NCBI RefSeq assembly: GCF_902859765.1
Contig: NZ_CADIJV010000015.1
Coordinates: forward strand, 53,571 to 117,570
Source of the DNA: Achromobacter pulmonis
GTDB taxonomy: Bacteria > Pseudomonadota > Gammaproteobacteria > Burkholderiales > Burkholderiaceae_B
Length of the DNA stretch: 64,000 nt
Reading direction: 5' to 3'
Shown here piece after piece: positions 55,305 to 64,000 of this stretch; the first letter of the stretch is position 1; the number at the start of each line of letters is the position of its first letter. The notes under the pieces were generated by a model that searched no databases, was not told the origin of the DNA, and saw only the letters and a program-made list of their open reading frames with translations. Position numbers and translations under genes: made by a program.

Positions 55305-55979
55305 TCAGCGTAGCGTATAGCGGTGCACCGTGGCATCGCCGGTGCCGGATTGCGCATGCGGGGCATGGGGAACCCAGCCGTCCGGTGTGATGACGGCGTC
55401 CAGGCGGAAGTCGTGGCCGGCCGGTTCATAGCCAGGGTCCAGTTCGCCGTTGCTCCAGGCCACGCCGATGCTGGTGAAGGCGTGGCCGCGGTCGCGCAAC
55501 GCCGCCAGGGTGCGGTCATAGTAACCGCCGCCGTAGCCGAGACGGTCGGCGGATTCGGTGTAACCCAGGGTGGGCACCAGCACCACGTCGGGCTGCACTT
55601 CGGCGCCCTGTGCCGGCTCCTGGATGCCGTAGGGGCCGGCGCGCAACGCCGCGTCCGGCGTCCAGGGCAGGAAAACCAGCGGCGCGTTGCGTTCGCGCAC
55701 CACCGGCAGCGCCACCGTGACACCGTTTTCGACCCATTGTTGCAAGAGCGGCCGCAGATCCGGTTCATCGGCCATCGGCCAGAATGCCGCCACAACGGAA
55801 GGGATGCGGCCGCCGCCGCGCCCGGCTTCGTCGCGGGCCACGTTGAGCCAGGTGAACAGACGCGCGCGCATCAGAAGACCACCGCGGCTGCGTTGGTCTT
55901 CTGGCAGTTCGGCTCGCAGTTTCCGCAATCGCGTGCGTAGCTGGCTTGCGGTATCCTCTGGAGTATTTTGCGTAGTCAT
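55305..55979 (-). CDS. 5-Formyltetrahydrofolate cyclo-ligase
   Basis: Converts 5-formyl-THF to 5,10-methenyl-THF using ATP. The 224-residue protein starts at MTTQNTPEDTASQLRTRLRK. Family marks are LRKLRAELPEDQRSR, the DVVLVPTLGYTESADRLGYG region ending in GYGGGYYDRTLAALR, and the IGVAWSNGEL block. In enterobacteria this gene follows 6S RNA; no clear 6S RNA fold was found upstream here. It faces the lytic transglycosylase gene divergently. Confidence 0.9.
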   Translation of the reverse strand: MTTQNTPEDTASQLRTRLRKLRAELPEDQRSRGGLLMRARLFTWLNVARDEAGRGGGRIPSVVAAFWPMADEPDLRPLLQQWVENGVTVALPVVRERNAPLVFLPWTPDAALRAGPYGIQEPAQGAEVQPDVVLVPTLGYTESADRLGYGGGYYDRTLAALRDRGHAFTSIGVAWSNGELDPGYEPAGHDFRLDAVITPDGWVPHAPHAQSGTGDATVHRYTLR

Positions 55980-56074
55980 GCGGTAGCTGTAACAGGGGTG
56001 AAAAATGAAGGCGACAATGCGGGTCAGCGATAACACGTATCACGGCGCGAACCTGCGCGCCGCTCATCACGTCG

Positions 56075-56098
56075 GTGAGCAAACCCGTGAGCAAACCC
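56075..56098. repeat. 12-bp tandem duplication
   Basis: GTGAGCAAACCC is repeated twice without a gap (56075-56086 and 56087-56098) in the divergent region between the folate gene and the lytic transglycosylase gene. The 201-bp gap 55980-56180 holds no further recognisable element. Confidence 0.7.
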
Positions 56099-56180
56099 GC
56101 GCCGATCGCCGCGTGAGCGCCCGTGCCTGTTGCCGCGCCCATCACTGCGCGGACCCGCAAGCCGTCGCCACGGGGGGCGT

Positions 56181-58328
56181 ATGAAGCCGGCGCACGCGCA
56201 CTCGGGAAGGGGTCGGGCCCCGCACTCCGGACGGTATCAGAAAACCAGCGGGAAATCCCCGCACGGCGCCGAAGTCCGTATCGGCCTGCGCCGCTGGCTG
56301 CCGTTGCTGGCGTTGTTCACGGCCGCCTGCGCCCCGGTCGACGCTCAGCAGCGTACCGCGTCCGTGAGCGCCGCGCCGCAATCCGCTGCGCCAGCCGCGC
56401 AGCCGGCCATCGCCGTGCCGCCGGCCGTGCTGGCGGGCTTGCCGCCGACTGCCGAGACGCCGGCCCTGGCCGCCGTAGTGGCCGCGCGCGAGGCCATGAG
56501 CCGCAAGCAGTGGTCGATACTGGGCGCCCTGGTGCCCCAGGCCAAGTCCGATCCCCTGGGCATGTACCCGGAATACTGGCTGCTGCGCTACCAGCTGTGG
56601 AGCCCGCCCGCCGGCGGCCGGCCCACCGCGGCACTGCAGAAATTCATCAATGGCAATGGCGATGCCTACCTGGCCGACCGGCTGCGCGCCGATTGGTTAT
56701 TGGCGGCCGCGCGCAGCGGCGACTTCGACACCGTGCGCAAGCTGGCTCCCGTCAAGAACAGCAATGCCCAGGTCGAGTGCGCGATCCTCAATGCCAAGCA
56801 CATGACCGGCCAGCGCGCTACCGCCGCGCAGGCCATGGCCGTGTTCTCCCCGGGCGGAGCCTGCTGGACGCTATATGACCAACTGGTGGCCGATAACGTC
56901 CTGGGCTGGGAGCAACTCGAACCGCAATTGCGCGATGCCATCGAGGCCAACAAAACCGCCGACGCGCGCAAGTTCGTGCAGTACATGTTCGAGCCGCGCG
57001 ATCAGAAGGCCTACGACATTCTCATCAAGGACCCGATGCGCTGGCTCACGCGACAGGATCGCCTGCCGGTGGGCCGCAACGAAAAGGAACTGGTCACCAT
57101 CGCGCTGGCGCGCCTGGCGCGCTCCGACATCAACGTGGCCGATTCCTACCTGCGGCGCGAATGGGCCAAGTCCATGGCCAAGTCGAACCTGGCCTGGATC
57201 CGCGGCCAGTACGCGCTGGTGGCCGCGCTCAACCTGGACAGCCGTGCCGACGACTGGTACCACGAGGCCGGCCACATCCGCATGACCGAGTACAACGCCG
57301 GCTGGAAAGTGCGCGCCGCGCTGCGTCAGCCCAAAATCGACTGGAAGTGGGTCATCGCTTCCATCGAGCAGATGCCGGCAGCGCAGCAGGCCGACCCGTC
57401 CTGGGTCTACTGGAAGGCGCGCGGCCTGGCCGCCACCGGCCACCGCGACCAGGCCAACGCGGCCTACGCCTCCATTGCCGACCGCTTTGATTTCTACGGC
57501 CAGTTGTCCGCCGAGGAGCTGGGCCGCCGTATCACCGTGCCGCCGCGCCCCGCGCCGGTCACCGACCAGGAGATCGCCGAGGCCCGCGCCAATCCGGGCC
57601 TGCGCCGCGCGGTGCAGTTGTTCCGCCTCGGCTGGCGCCAGGAAGCCGTGCCGGAGTGGAACTTCACCTTGCGCGGGATGACGGACCGCCAACTGCTCGC
57701 CGCCGCCGAACTGGCCCGCGCCGAAAACATCTACGACCGCGTGGTCAACACGTCGGACCGCACCGAAAAGGAATTCGACTTCAGCCAGCGCTTCATCGCG
57801 CCGTTCGAAGGCCGCGTCACCGCCAAGGCCAACGCCATCGCGCTGGATCCGGCCTGGGTCTACGGCCTGATCCGCCAGGAATCGCGCTTCATCATGAACG
57901 CGCGCTCGCACGTCGGCGCCTCTGGCCTGATGCAGCTGATGCCGGCCACCGCCAAGTGGGTCGCCGGCAAGATCGGCATGAGTGACTTCACGCCCGACAG
58001 CGTCAACGACTTCGACACCAACACCGAGCTGGGCACCAACTACCTGAACATGGTGCTGCGCGACCTGGACGGTTCGCAGATGCTGGCCAGCGCCGGCTAC
58101 AACGCCGGCCCGCGCCGCCCGCACAACTGGCGCTCGACCTTCACTCATCCGGTCGAGGGCGCGATCTTCGCCGAGACCATCCCGTTCAACGAAACCCGTA
58201 CCTACGTCAAGAACGTGATGTCCAATGCGGTGTACTACGCCGCGATGTTCAGCGGCCAACCGCAGTCGCTCAAGGAACGCCTGGGCAACGTGGTGCCGCT
58301 GGGGGCGGAAAGCTCAAGCGTGCCATGA
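56181..58328 (+). CDS. Soluble-type lytic murein transglycosylase (Slt-like)
   Basis: Periplasmic enzyme that cleaves peptidoglycan with 1,6-anhydro product formation. The 715-residue protein starts at [10 protein letters not shown]; its hydrophobic segment [18 protein letters not shown] could be a signal peptide or lipoprotein signal (Cys near residue 54). A long superhelical U-shaped region fills about 90-530, followed by the catalytic SLT domain with the Glu in [15 protein letters not shown] and [16 protein letters not shown], then [14 protein letters not shown]. An ATG at 56130 is possible. The stop overlaps the cca ATG. Confidence 0.92.
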   Translation: MKPAHAHSGRGRAPHSGRYQKTSGKSPHGAEVRIGLRRWLPLLALFTAACAPVDAQQRTASVSAAPQSAAPAAQPAIAVPPAVLAGLPPTAETPALAAVVAAREAMSRKQWSILGALVPQAKSDPLGMYPEYWLLRYQLWSPPAGGRPTAALQKFINGNGDAYLADRLRADWLLAAARSGDFDTVRKLAPVKNSNAQVECAILNAKHMTGQRATAAQAMAVFSPGGACWTLYDQLVADNVLGWEQLEPQLRDAIEANKTADARKFVQYMFEPRDQKAYDILIKDPMRWLTRQDRLPVGRNEKELVTIALARLARSDINVADSYLRREWAKSMAKSNLAWIRGQYALVAALNLDSRADDWYHEAGHIRMTEYNAGWKVRAALRQPKIDWKWVIASIEQMPAAQQADPSWVYWKARGLAATGHRDQANAAYASIADRFDFYGQLSAEELGRRITVPPRPAPVTDQEIAEARANPGLRRAVQLFRLGWRQEAVPEWNFTLRGMTDRQLLAAAELARAENIYDRVVNTSDRTEKEFDFSQRFIAPFEGRVTAKANAIALDPAWVYGLIRQESRFIMNARSHVGASGLMQLMPATAKWVAGKIGMSDFTPDSVNDFDTNTELGTNYLNMVLRDLDGSQMLASAGYNAGPRRPHNWRSTFTHPVEGAIFAETIPFNETRTYVKNVMSNAVYYAAMFSGQPQSLKERLGNVVPLGAESSSVP

Positions 58329-59428
58329 CGGGAGATGTGGCGACGCAGGGCCTGCGGGTCTATATCGTGGGCGGCGCGGTGCGCGACGCGCTGCTCGGCC
58401 TGACGCCCGGCGACCACGACTGGGTGGTGGTCGGCGCCACGCCGGAAGACATGGCGCGGCGCGGCTTCATTCCCGTGGGCGGCGATTTCCCGGTGTTCCT
58501 GCATCCGGTGACCAAAGAGGAATACGCGCTGGCGCGCACCGAGCGCAAGTCGGGCCGCGGCTACAAGGGCTTCACCTTCTACACCGGCGCTGACGTCACG
58601 CTGGAAGAAGACCTGCGCCGCCGCGACCTGACCGTCAATGCCATCGCGCAGACGCGGGACGGCGAGCTGGTGGACCCGCTCGGCGGCGCCGGCGACGTCA
58701 AGGCACGCGTGTTCCGCCATGTAGGGGAGGCGTTCGAGGAAGATCCCGTGCGCATCCTGCGCCTGGCCCGCTTCGCGGCGCGTTTCCCCGATTTCGGCGT
58801 CGCGCCCGAGACCCTGGCGCTGTGCCGCCGCATGGTCGAGGCCGGCGAGGCCGATGCCCTGGTGCCCGAGCGCGTCTGGAAAGAGGTCTCGCGTGGCCTG
58901 ATGGCCGCCGCGCCCTCGCGCATGCTGGATGTGTTGCGGCAGTCGGGCGCATTGGATCGCGTCATGCCCGAGTTGCAGGAATCCGGGGAAACCGGCGGCG
59001 ACGTCGATCGCGCGGCCGCGCGCAAGCTGTCCCTGCCGGGGCGTTATGCGTTGTTGTGCCGCCTGTCGCCCGGGCGCGACGCCCTGGGCCGGCGTTTGCG
59101 CGTACCCACCGAGTGCAATGACTATGCGCGCCTGCTGCCCGAGGTGCTGTCGGGCCTGGAGGCGGCACAGGCGGCCAGCGCCGATGCCGCCGAAACCCAG
59201 CTCGCGCTGCTGGAGCGCGTCGACGCGCTGCGCAAGCCCGAGCGCTTCTTCGATCTGCTGGAGACCGCGGCGGTGTTGCGGCCGGTGGACATCGGCGCCT
59301 GGCGCGCTCGCGCGCAGGCGGTGCGTGAGGTGGATGCCGGCGCCATTGCCCGGGCCTGCGCCGGTGACCCCGCGCGGATCAAGCAGAGCGTGCGTCAAGC
59401 GCGTCTGCAGCGGTTGCGCGACGCCTGA
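58325..59428 (+). CDS. cca: tRNA nucleotidyltransferase (CCA-adding enzyme) lacking the HD domain
   Basis: Adds the 3'-terminal CCA to tRNA. The 367-residue class II enzyme has [10 protein letters not shown], the catalytic DHDW (DxD) and [11 protein letters not shown], then [16 protein letters not shown] and [20 protein letters not shown]. The E. coli protein (412) carries an HD phosphohydrolase domain after this block; here [16 protein letters not shown] replaces the HD histidines, so the enzyme should lack 2',3'-cyclic phosphodiesterase activity. Overlaps the transglycosylase gene by 4 bp. Confidence 0.93.
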   Translation: MTGDVATQGLRVYIVGGAVRDALLGLTPGDHDWVVVGATPEDMARRGFIPVGGDFPVFLHPVTKEEYALARTERKSGRGYKGFTFYTGADVTLEEDLRRRDLTVNAIAQTRDGELVDPLGGAGDVKARVFRHVGEAFEEDPVRILRLARFAARFPDFGVAPETLALCRRMVEAGEADALVPERVWKEVSRGLMAAAPSRMLDVLRQSGALDRVMPELQESGETGGDVDRAAARKLSLPGRYALLCRLSPGRDALGRRLRVPTECNDYARLLPEVLSGLEAAQAASADAAETQLALLERVDALRKPERFFDLLETAAVLRPVDIGAWRARAQAVREVDAGAIARACAGDPARIKQSVRQARLQRLRDA

Positions 59429-59439
59429 AGCGGCGTGTT

Positions 59440-60621
59440 CTACAGCTTGCCGAGGCGGTCGCCGCGCGCAAAGCCGATCAGCGGTTCCGTGACGCCGCGG
59501 CCTACCGCCAGCACCTTGAACAGCTCGCCCATCTCGGCTTCCGAGAGCAGCTTCTGCACCGGCGCCACCGCCTGGGCGTAGGCCCGCGCATCGCTGGGAT
59601 CGAGCTGGGCCAGCAGCTCCATCAGGCCGGCGTTCATCAGGAAACGCGCCTGCGACGTATAGCCCAGCACTTGCAAACCGGCCGCCTGCGCCGCATCGGC
59701 CATGGCGGTGAAGTCGACGTGCGCGGTGATGTCCTGCAGTCCCGGCGCGGTGAACGGATCGTCATGCGCGTGATGACGCAGGTGGCACATCAGCGTACCG
59801 CCCGCGCGTTGGGGGTGGTAGTACTCGCCTTGCGGAAAGCCATAATCGATCAGCAGCGCCGCGCCTTGGTCCAGCCAGCCGGCCATGCCCCCGATCCAGG
59901 CTTCGGCCTGCAGGTTGATCTCGGACACATAGCCCGGCAGCGCGGGCATGCGCGCCGTCACCGCATCGGCCAGGCGCGGCGGGGCCGGCCGGTCTTCCCA
60001 GACAAAGCCCTGGGCGGCATCCAAGGCGACGCCGCGTTCCAGCACCGCGCCCTCGTCGCTCCAGCGGAACAGCGACACCGGCATGGCGTCCAGTACTTCG
60101 TTGGCCAGCACGCATCCACGAAAACCCGTGGGTAGCGCATCCAGCCAGCGCACGCGCTCGCCGAACGGCGCCAGCCGCTCGGCCTGGCGGGCGCGCAGGT
60201 CGGCCGAGACTTCAAGAATCAGGTACTGCGCGTCCGCCAGCCCCTGCGCATCCAGTTCACGCAGCACGCCTTCGGCCAGCGCGCCGGTGCCCGCGCCAAA
60301 CTCCAGCACGGTGTGGGTGCCGGTCTGGCGCAGCACCTGGGCCGCTTGGCGCGCCAGGGTGCGGGCGAACAGCGGCGTCAGCTGCGGGGCGGTGACGAAA
60401 TCGCCCGCGGGCGCACGGGCATCGGCCTCGGCCAGCTTGACGTTGCCGGCCGCGTAATAGCCCAGCCCCGGTGCATACAGCGCTTCGGCCATCCAATGAT
60501 CGAACGGCAGCCAGCCCGAGGCGGCGCCAATGGCGGCGCGCAGATGCGCGGCGGCGGCATCGCCGTGGGCCTGGGCGGCGGGGGAGAGCGGGGGCAGGTT
60601 AGCGGGGGCGGGGCGTTGCAT
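59440..60621 (-). CDS. MidA/COG1565-type SAM-dependent methyltransferase
   Basis: Class I methyltransferase-like protein of 393 residues related to mitochondrial complex I assembly factor MidA/NDUFAF7, an arginine methyltransferase. The SAM motif is EFGAGTGALAEGVLRELD, followed by YLILEVSADLRARQAERL and CVLANEVLDAMPVSLFRW, then LLIDYGFPQGEYYHPQRAGG. A start at MQRPAPANLPPLS. The role in bacteria is unknown. It is read after rhlE on the same strand, but a terminator intervenes. Confidence 0.9.
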   Translation of the reverse strand: MQRPAPANLPPLSPAAQAHGDAAAAHLRAAIGAASGWLPFDHWMAEALYAPGLGYYAAGNVKLAEADARAPAGDFVTAPQLTPLFARTLARQAAQVLRQTGTHTVLEFGAGTGALAEGVLRELDAQGLADAQYLILEVSADLRARQAERLAPFGERVRWLDALPTGFRGCVLANEVLDAMPVSLFRWSDEGAVLERGVALDAAQGFVWEDRPAPPRLADAVTARMPALPGYVSEINLQAEAWIGGMAGWLDQGAALLIDYGFPQGEYYHPQRAGGTLMCHLRHHAHDDPFTAPGLQDITAHVDFTAMADAAQAAGLQVLGYTSQARFLMNAGLMELLAQLDPSDARAYAQAVAPVQKLLSEAEMGELFKVLAVGRGVTEPLIGFARGDRLGKL

Positions 60622-60639
60622 GGCGGGAAACAGGGGCGT

Positions 60640-60692
60640 CGTGAATAGGGCATTTTCCCAAAAAACAAACCCCGCGACAGGCGCGGGGTTTG
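60640..60692 (-). terminator. Rho-independent terminator of rhlE
   Basis: On the minus strand an 11-bp perfect stem (arms 60666-60676 and 60682-60692, CAAACCCCGCG and complement, 5-nt loop) runs into TTTGTTTTTT, 17 bp after the rhlE stop. Confidence 0.87.
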
Positions 60693-60709
60693 CTGGGGGC
60701 CTTCAGGCC

Positions 60710-62485
60710 TTAGCCGCGACGGGCGCCGGCCGGCTTGTTGAAGCGCTTGGCGGGGCCGCCGGGGCGCTTGTCGAAGCTGGGGCGGTCGCTGCCGCGGAAG
60801 CCGCCTTCGCGTTGCGGACGGTCGCCGAAGCTGGGGCGATCGCTGAAGCTCGGGCGATCGCTGAAGCTCGGGCGCGAATCGCGGTCACCGCCACGGAAGC
60901 CGCCTTCGCGCGGGGCGCGCTCGTTGAACGGACGCGGATCGCGCTGCGGACGGTCGCCGAAACTGGGGCGGTCGCTGAAGCTCGGACGGGCGTCACGGTC
61001 GCCGCCGCGGAAACCGCCTTCACGTTGCGGACGGTCACCGAAGGGACGATTGCCCTGGTAACCGCCTTCGCGCTGGGGGCGATCACCGAAGCTGGGGCGA
61101 TCACTGAACGAACGGGCCGGGCGGTCGCCGAACGGGCGGTTGCCCTGGTACCCACCTGCGCCGCCTTCGCGGGCGCCCTGGTAACCGCCTTCACGCGGCT
61201 TGAATTCGCCACGCGGGCCGCCGAACGAGCGGCCTTCACGCGAACCGCCTTCACGGTGACCTTGATAGCCGCCGCCAAAACCGCCCGGGCGCTTGCCAAA
61301 CGGCTTGCCGCCGCGCGGCGCGCCGCCGGTCGACGGACGCGGGGTGCGCTTCGGTTCCAGGCCGGCGATCACTTCGGGGGTGATGGACTGGCCGATGTAG
61401 TGCTCGATGCGGCGCACTTTGTGGCGCTCGGAGTGCGTGGCCAGCGTGAACGCCAGGCCGTTGCGGCCGGCACGGCCGGTACGGCCGATGCGGTGCACGT
61501 AGTCCTCGGCCTGCATCGGCAGGTCGAAGTTGACGGCGTGGCTGATGCCTTGCACGTCGATGCCACGGGCGGCCACGTCGGTGGCGACCAGGATGCGCAG
61601 CTGGCCGCGTTGCAGTTGCGACAGCGTGCGGGTGCGCTGGCGCTGGTTCATGTCGCCGTGCAAGGCGGCGGCGGCAAAGCCCTGGTCGGCCAGGCGGTCG
61701 GCCAGGTCGTCGGCGCCGCGCTTGGTGGACGTGAAGACGATGGCCTGATCCAGCGTGGCGTCACGCAGGACGTGATCCAGCAACTGCATCTTGTGGCTGG
61801 CATCGTCGGCGTACAGCAGGCTTTGCGTGATGTTGGTGTGCTTTTCCTTGGCGCCGGCGACTTCGATGCGTTGCGGGTCGCGCATCATGCGCGCGGCCAG
61901 CTTGGCCACGGTGCCGTCCAGGGTGGCCGAGAACAGCAGCGTCTGGCGGTCGGCGGGCAGGCGGCTGACGATGGTCTCGATGTCCTCGATGAAGCCCATG
62001 TCCAGCATGCGGTCGGCTTCGTCCAGCACCAGGGTGTGCACGGTGTTGAGTTTGACGCGGCCCGAATTCAGGTGATCGATCAGGCGGCCAGGCGTGGCCA
62101 CCAGCACGTCGACGCGACGCGACAGCGCCTTGAGCTGCGCGCCATAAGGCATGCCGCCGACGACGGTGGCGGTGCGCAGGTCGGCCAGCTTGCGGCCGTA
62201 GGCGGCGGTGGCTTCGGTGACCTGCAGGGCCAGCTCGCGGGTCGGGGCCAGCACCAGCACTTGCACGCCGACGCCCTTGTTGGCGGGCGTCTGGGCGATG
62301 CGGTGCAGCGCGGGCAGCATGAAGGCGGCGGTCTTGCCGCTACCGGTCTGCGACGAGACCATCAGGTCGTGGCCGGCCAGCGCCTGCGGAATGGCCGAAG
62401 CCTGAACGGTGGTGGGAGTGGTGAAACCGGCCTCTTGCAGGGCCGACAACAGGGCGGGCGCCAGGCCCAGGTTTTCGAAAGACAT
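60710..62485 (-). CDS. rhlE: DEAD-box RNA helicase RhlE with long repetitive basic tail
   Basis: ATP-dependent RNA helicase of 591 residues. The core (1-380) has the Q motif (GFTTPTTVQASAIP), Walker A SSQTGSGKTAAF, DEAD (VLDEADRMLD), SAT (LLFSATLDGT) and HRIGRTGRAGRNG. The C-terminal 200 residues (60710-61310) are built of repeated units such as RPSFGDRPQREGG, SFSDRP and GGYQGNRPFGDRP, an arginine/glycine-rich RNA-binding tail. The tail encodes the same repeats at DNA level, which explains open frames on both strands. Leader 62486-62762 (277 bp) holds no recognised element. Confidence 0.95.
   Translation of the reverse strand: MSFENLGLAPALLSALQEAGFTTPTTVQASAIPQALAGHDLMVSSQTGSGKTAAFMLPALHRIAQTPANKGVGVQVLVLAPTRELALQVTEATAAYGRKLADLRTATVVGGMPYGAQLKALSRRVDVLVATPGRLIDHLNSGRVKLNTVHTLVLDEADRMLDMGFIEDIETIVSRLPADRQTLLFSATLDGTVAKLAARMMRDPQRIEVAGAKEKHTNITQSLLYADDASHKMQLLDHVLRDATLDQAIVFTSTKRGADDLADRLADQGFAAAALHGDMNQRQRTRTLSQLQRGQLRILVATDVAARGIDVQGISHAVNFDLPMQAEDYVHRIGRTGRAGRNGLAFTLATHSERHKVRRIEHYIGQSITPEVIAGLEPKRTPRPSTGGAPRGGKPFGKRPGGFGGGYQGHREGGSREGRSFGGPRGEFKPREGGYQGAREGGAGGYQGNRPFGDRPARSFSDRPSFGDRPQREGGYQGNRPFGDRPQREGGFRGGDRDARPSFSDRPSFGDRPQRDPRPFNERAPREGGFRGGDRDSRPSFSDRPSFSDRPSFGDRPQREGGFRGSDRPSFDKRPGGPAKRFNKPAGARRG
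60720..61300 (-). repeat. rhlE: Degenerate tandem repeat coding for the RhlE tail
   Basis: Many copies of a 12-15-residue unit (cores GFRGGDRDSRPSFSDRP and DRPQREGG) repeated in register at DNA level, a region likely to vary in copy number between strains through slippage or recombination. Confidence 0.8.
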
Positions 62486-62762
62486 AACTTTCCCTTGCCG
62501 CGATCAAATGCGGCGCAGTGCTTGGTCGGGCCAGGGGATTAGGCGGCCGGATCCAGGCGACGGTTGATGGAGCATCGTGCCGACCGAATCAACCGTGCGC
62601 GTGGCGCGTTCCCGTAATGCTGCTCGGAACGCAGGGCGAAAGGAAAGGAGGTCAGGAATCGATGATGTTCGGCATGGGCTGGGCTTGGTTGCCCGGCAGA
62701 CTGCTGAAATTTCCGCTAAATCAAGGCGGTAAATGCCGAACTCGTTTTGTGCAGTGCGGCGA

Positions 62763-63524
62763 TCATAACCTGAATTCGCCTTGCATGGGAATTAATTTTT
62801 TGTCCAGCTGCCAATCAATAGGGTTTTTCCCTTGGTCGACCAGCCACTGATTGGTCTTGAGGAAATGGCCGCAGCCCAGGAACGGCACGGGCGGACGCCG
62901 GGCGGACAGCGGCGAAGGGTGATTGGCCAGCAGCACCAGGTGGCCGCTGTCGCGTGGCAGCAACGCCTGCTTGGCTTGGGCATGGGCGCCCCACAGCATG
63001 AAGACCTTGGGCGACGGGTCCTGCGCGACCAGGCTGATCAGGGCGTCCGTCACCGTTTCCCAGCCCCGCTTGGCATGCGAGGCGGGCTGGCCGTCCTCGA
63101 CTGTCAGCGCGGTGTTCAGCAGCAGCACGCCCTGGTCGGCCCACGGACTCAGGTCATTGCCGGCCGGCACGGGCGTACCTGGGTATTCCTGGGCGATTTC
63201 GTTGAAGATGTTGCGCAGGCTGGGCGGACGCTTGCAATCGTCCGGCACCGAAAACGCCAGTCCCTGCGCCTGGCCGGGACCGTGATAAGGATCCTGGCCC
63301 AAGATGACCACCCGCACATCCGACGGCGCCAGACCCTGCAGGGCGCGCAGCGGCGTGGCGGGATACACCACGGCACCCTCGGCCAGGCGCTTTTCCACGT
63401 GAGCGGTCACGGCCTGCAACGCCTCGGCGACGCGCGGCGCGCACAGGGCGGCCTGCCAGGGGGCGGGCAACTGCGCTGCCTGGGTGGCGAGGGCGGTGGG
63501 GATCAGTCGGTTATCGGTCGGCAT
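62763..63524 (-). CDS. ung: Uracil-DNA glycosylase
   Basis: Removes uracil from DNA in base excision repair. The 253-residue protein has the catalytic GQDPYHGPGQAQGLAFSV (Asp and His), VLLLNTALTVE, the LWGAHAQAKQ stretch and HPSPLSARR with the loop histidine. Monocistronic; the gap to the next gene, on the plus strand, is 272 bp. Confidence 0.97.
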   Translation of the reverse strand: MPTDNRLIPTALATQAAQLPAPWQAALCAPRVAEALQAVTAHVEKRLAEGAVVYPATPLRALQGLAPSDVRVVILGQDPYHGPGQAQGLAFSVPDDCKRPPSLRNIFNEIAQEYPGTPVPAGNDLSPWADQGVLLLNTALTVEDGQPASHAKRGWETVTDALISLVAQDPSPKVFMLWGAHAQAKQALLPRDSGHLVLLANHPSPLSARRPPVPFLGCGHFLKTNQWLVDQGKNPIDWQLDKKLIPMQGEFRL

Positions 63525-63796
63525 GGCCGCGATTTTGGCACAGCACCAGCGAAGTCGCGTGGGGGCAAATCGCGTTCGCCTTTGCGGCTTTCAGACTCTT
63601 CTTACCCTCAGAATCCTTGTGCACGAGTAAGGTATGAGCGCAATTACATGTTGCGAATCGAGGCTGCTGCTCAAAACGGTATTTTCTATTCAAGCGAGAA
63701 GATCGGTGAAAAAGACGGCATAAATTGAAATATGCACTTAATTAACTGAAAAACCTTCCGTTATGAAAAGAAACCGACAATTTCAATAAGAAACAA
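63525..63796 (+). promoter_or_regulatory. AT-rich leader upstream of the probable TpsB gene, with a short upstream ORF
   Basis: From about 63590 the base composition changes sharply to AT-rich, with runs such as TTTTCTATTC and TTAATTAA. A nine-codon frame (ATG at 63763, stop at 63787) precedes the main gene and could act as a leader peptide. TTCTTAC (63598-63604) and TTTCTAT (63682-63688) loosely resemble BvgA heptads, but no spaced inverted pair is convincing. Confidence 0.35.
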
Positions 63797-64000
63797 GTGC
63801 ATACCATCGTATCGCGAAGCCGCCTCCGGCAGAGGTGGTTTCCCTGCCTGGCGCTGTGCGTTTCGTTCGTCGCCTTACTGATCTCCCCGCCCCCCCTGGC
63901 CGCGCAACCCCTGCCGGCCGACGCGGCCGCGCGTGCCGGCGACATCCAGCGCCGCCAGGAACAGGACCTGGACGCGCAGCGCGCCCGCGCCGCGGAACGG
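63797..64000 (+). CDS. Probable two-partner secretion transporter (TpsB, FhaC/ShlB-like), C-terminus outside the window
   Basis: A GTG start gives VHTIVSRSRLRRQRWFPCLA, a signal peptide ending near PPPLAAQPLP, then AAARAGDIQRRQEQDLDAQRAR. This opening, with its early helix rich in Gln, Glu and Arg, resembles TpsB outer-membrane transporters such as FhaC and ShlB, in which an N-terminal helix plugs the barrel. Only 68 residues are visible and the frame stays open to the edge. The ribosome site is weak (AAG). Other secreted proteins with a coiled N-terminus could look similar, so this is a family-level suggestion. Confidence 0.5.
   Translation, partial: MHTIVSRSRLRQRWFPCLALCVSFVALLISPPPLAAQPLPADAAARAGDIQRRQEQDLDAQRARAAER

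Noticed and set aside
55765-56160. A glycine-rich minus-strand frame crossing the start of the folate cyclo-ligase gene
   Set aside because: No ribosome site, overlaps a real gene in another frame and has no recognisable domain.
55980-56180. Possible 6S RNA next to the 5-formyl-THF cyclo-ligase gene
   Set aside because: The location is classical, but no open-promoter-like long hairpin with closing ends could be drawn.
60530-62542. A 670-codon plus-strand frame antisense to rhlE
   Set aside because: It is a mirror of the GC-rich, repetitive rhlE sequence; its composition (Ala/Glu/Gly/Arg) and lack of domains mark it as a shadow.

Overview
The window is GC-rich, almost fully coding chromosomal DNA from a betaproteobacterium, most likely Bordetella (bronchiseptica group) or a close relative. 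The support is a Baf/CoaX gene overlapping birA, two Bug/TctC solute receptors, tandem LpxL acyltransferases, an HslV with the betaproteobacterial N-terminus, a DksA lacking zinc-finger cysteines and a SAH riboswitch in front of ahcY. No tRNA, rRNA, CRISPR array, prophage or intact insertion sequence was seen. Most of the window is housekeeping; the accessory parts are transport/catabolic cassettes and one partial secretion gene at the right edge.

Layout. 1-1523: coaX (partial) and birA on the minus strand. 1616-5814: an Mla/MCE-type lipid ABC transporter and a hydrolase. 5969-12047: cell wall and lipoate block (D,D-carboxypeptidase, class IV aminotransferase, DUF493, lipB, Sel1 protein, an HTH-less LacI-like protein, lipA). 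12094-13106: cobalamin adenosyltransferase and a CusF-like protein. 13261-17933 (minus): zur, a CobW-type GTPase, dksA, hslV, hslU. 18097-22628: a zinc uptake operon (znuCBA) with a Zur-box-like dyad, continuing into a DUF1007/NicO pair. 22638-27104 (minus): lpxL pair, dapF, DUF484, xerC. 27205-28542: metK behind what I read as a SAM-II-type riboswitch with an enlarged loop. 28645-32549: amidase, MFS transporter and a divergent two-module Lrp regulator. 32593-39748: a branched-chain-type ABC transporter in which permease and both ATPases form one polypeptide, behind a sigma-54-type promoter, divergent from an allantoinase-like deacetylase, a GntR regulator and a flavin reductase. 39768-44842: LysR regulator divergent from a Bug receptor, a LeuC/LeuD-like hydratase and a dehalogenase-like hydrolase. 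44969-49486: DUF1289, a glycosyltransferase, then the SAH-riboswitch-controlled ahcY / membrane protein / metF methyl-cycle group. 49659-54968 (minus): circularly permuted ATP-grasp, alpha-E, transglutaminase and Anbu proteasome genes, followed by a Bug receptor. 55305-63524: 5-formyl-THF cyclo-ligase, lytic transglycosylase, cca, a MidA-like methyltransferase, RhlE helicase and ung. 63797 to the edge: start of a probable TpsB outer-membrane transporter after an AT-rich leader.

The most interesting system is the Anbu operon at 50813-54968. Upstream of its first gene I read a near-perfect sigma-54 element (TGGCAC, 5 nt, TTGCT) and, about 235 bp upstream of the expected start site, a perfect dyad matching the NtrC consensus (TGCACC / GGTGCA). 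This predicts that a poorly understood ligase-plus-proteasome system is switched on by nitrogen limitation. The liv-type transporter has a second sigma-54-type promoter, so nitrogen scavenging may be a shared theme. Metal homeostasis (Zur, Znu, CobW GTPase, zinc-finger-less DksA) and S-adenosylmethionine cycling (metK, ahcY, metF, each with RNA-level control where seen) are the other coherent themes. All family assignments come from reading motifs in the translations; no database search was run.
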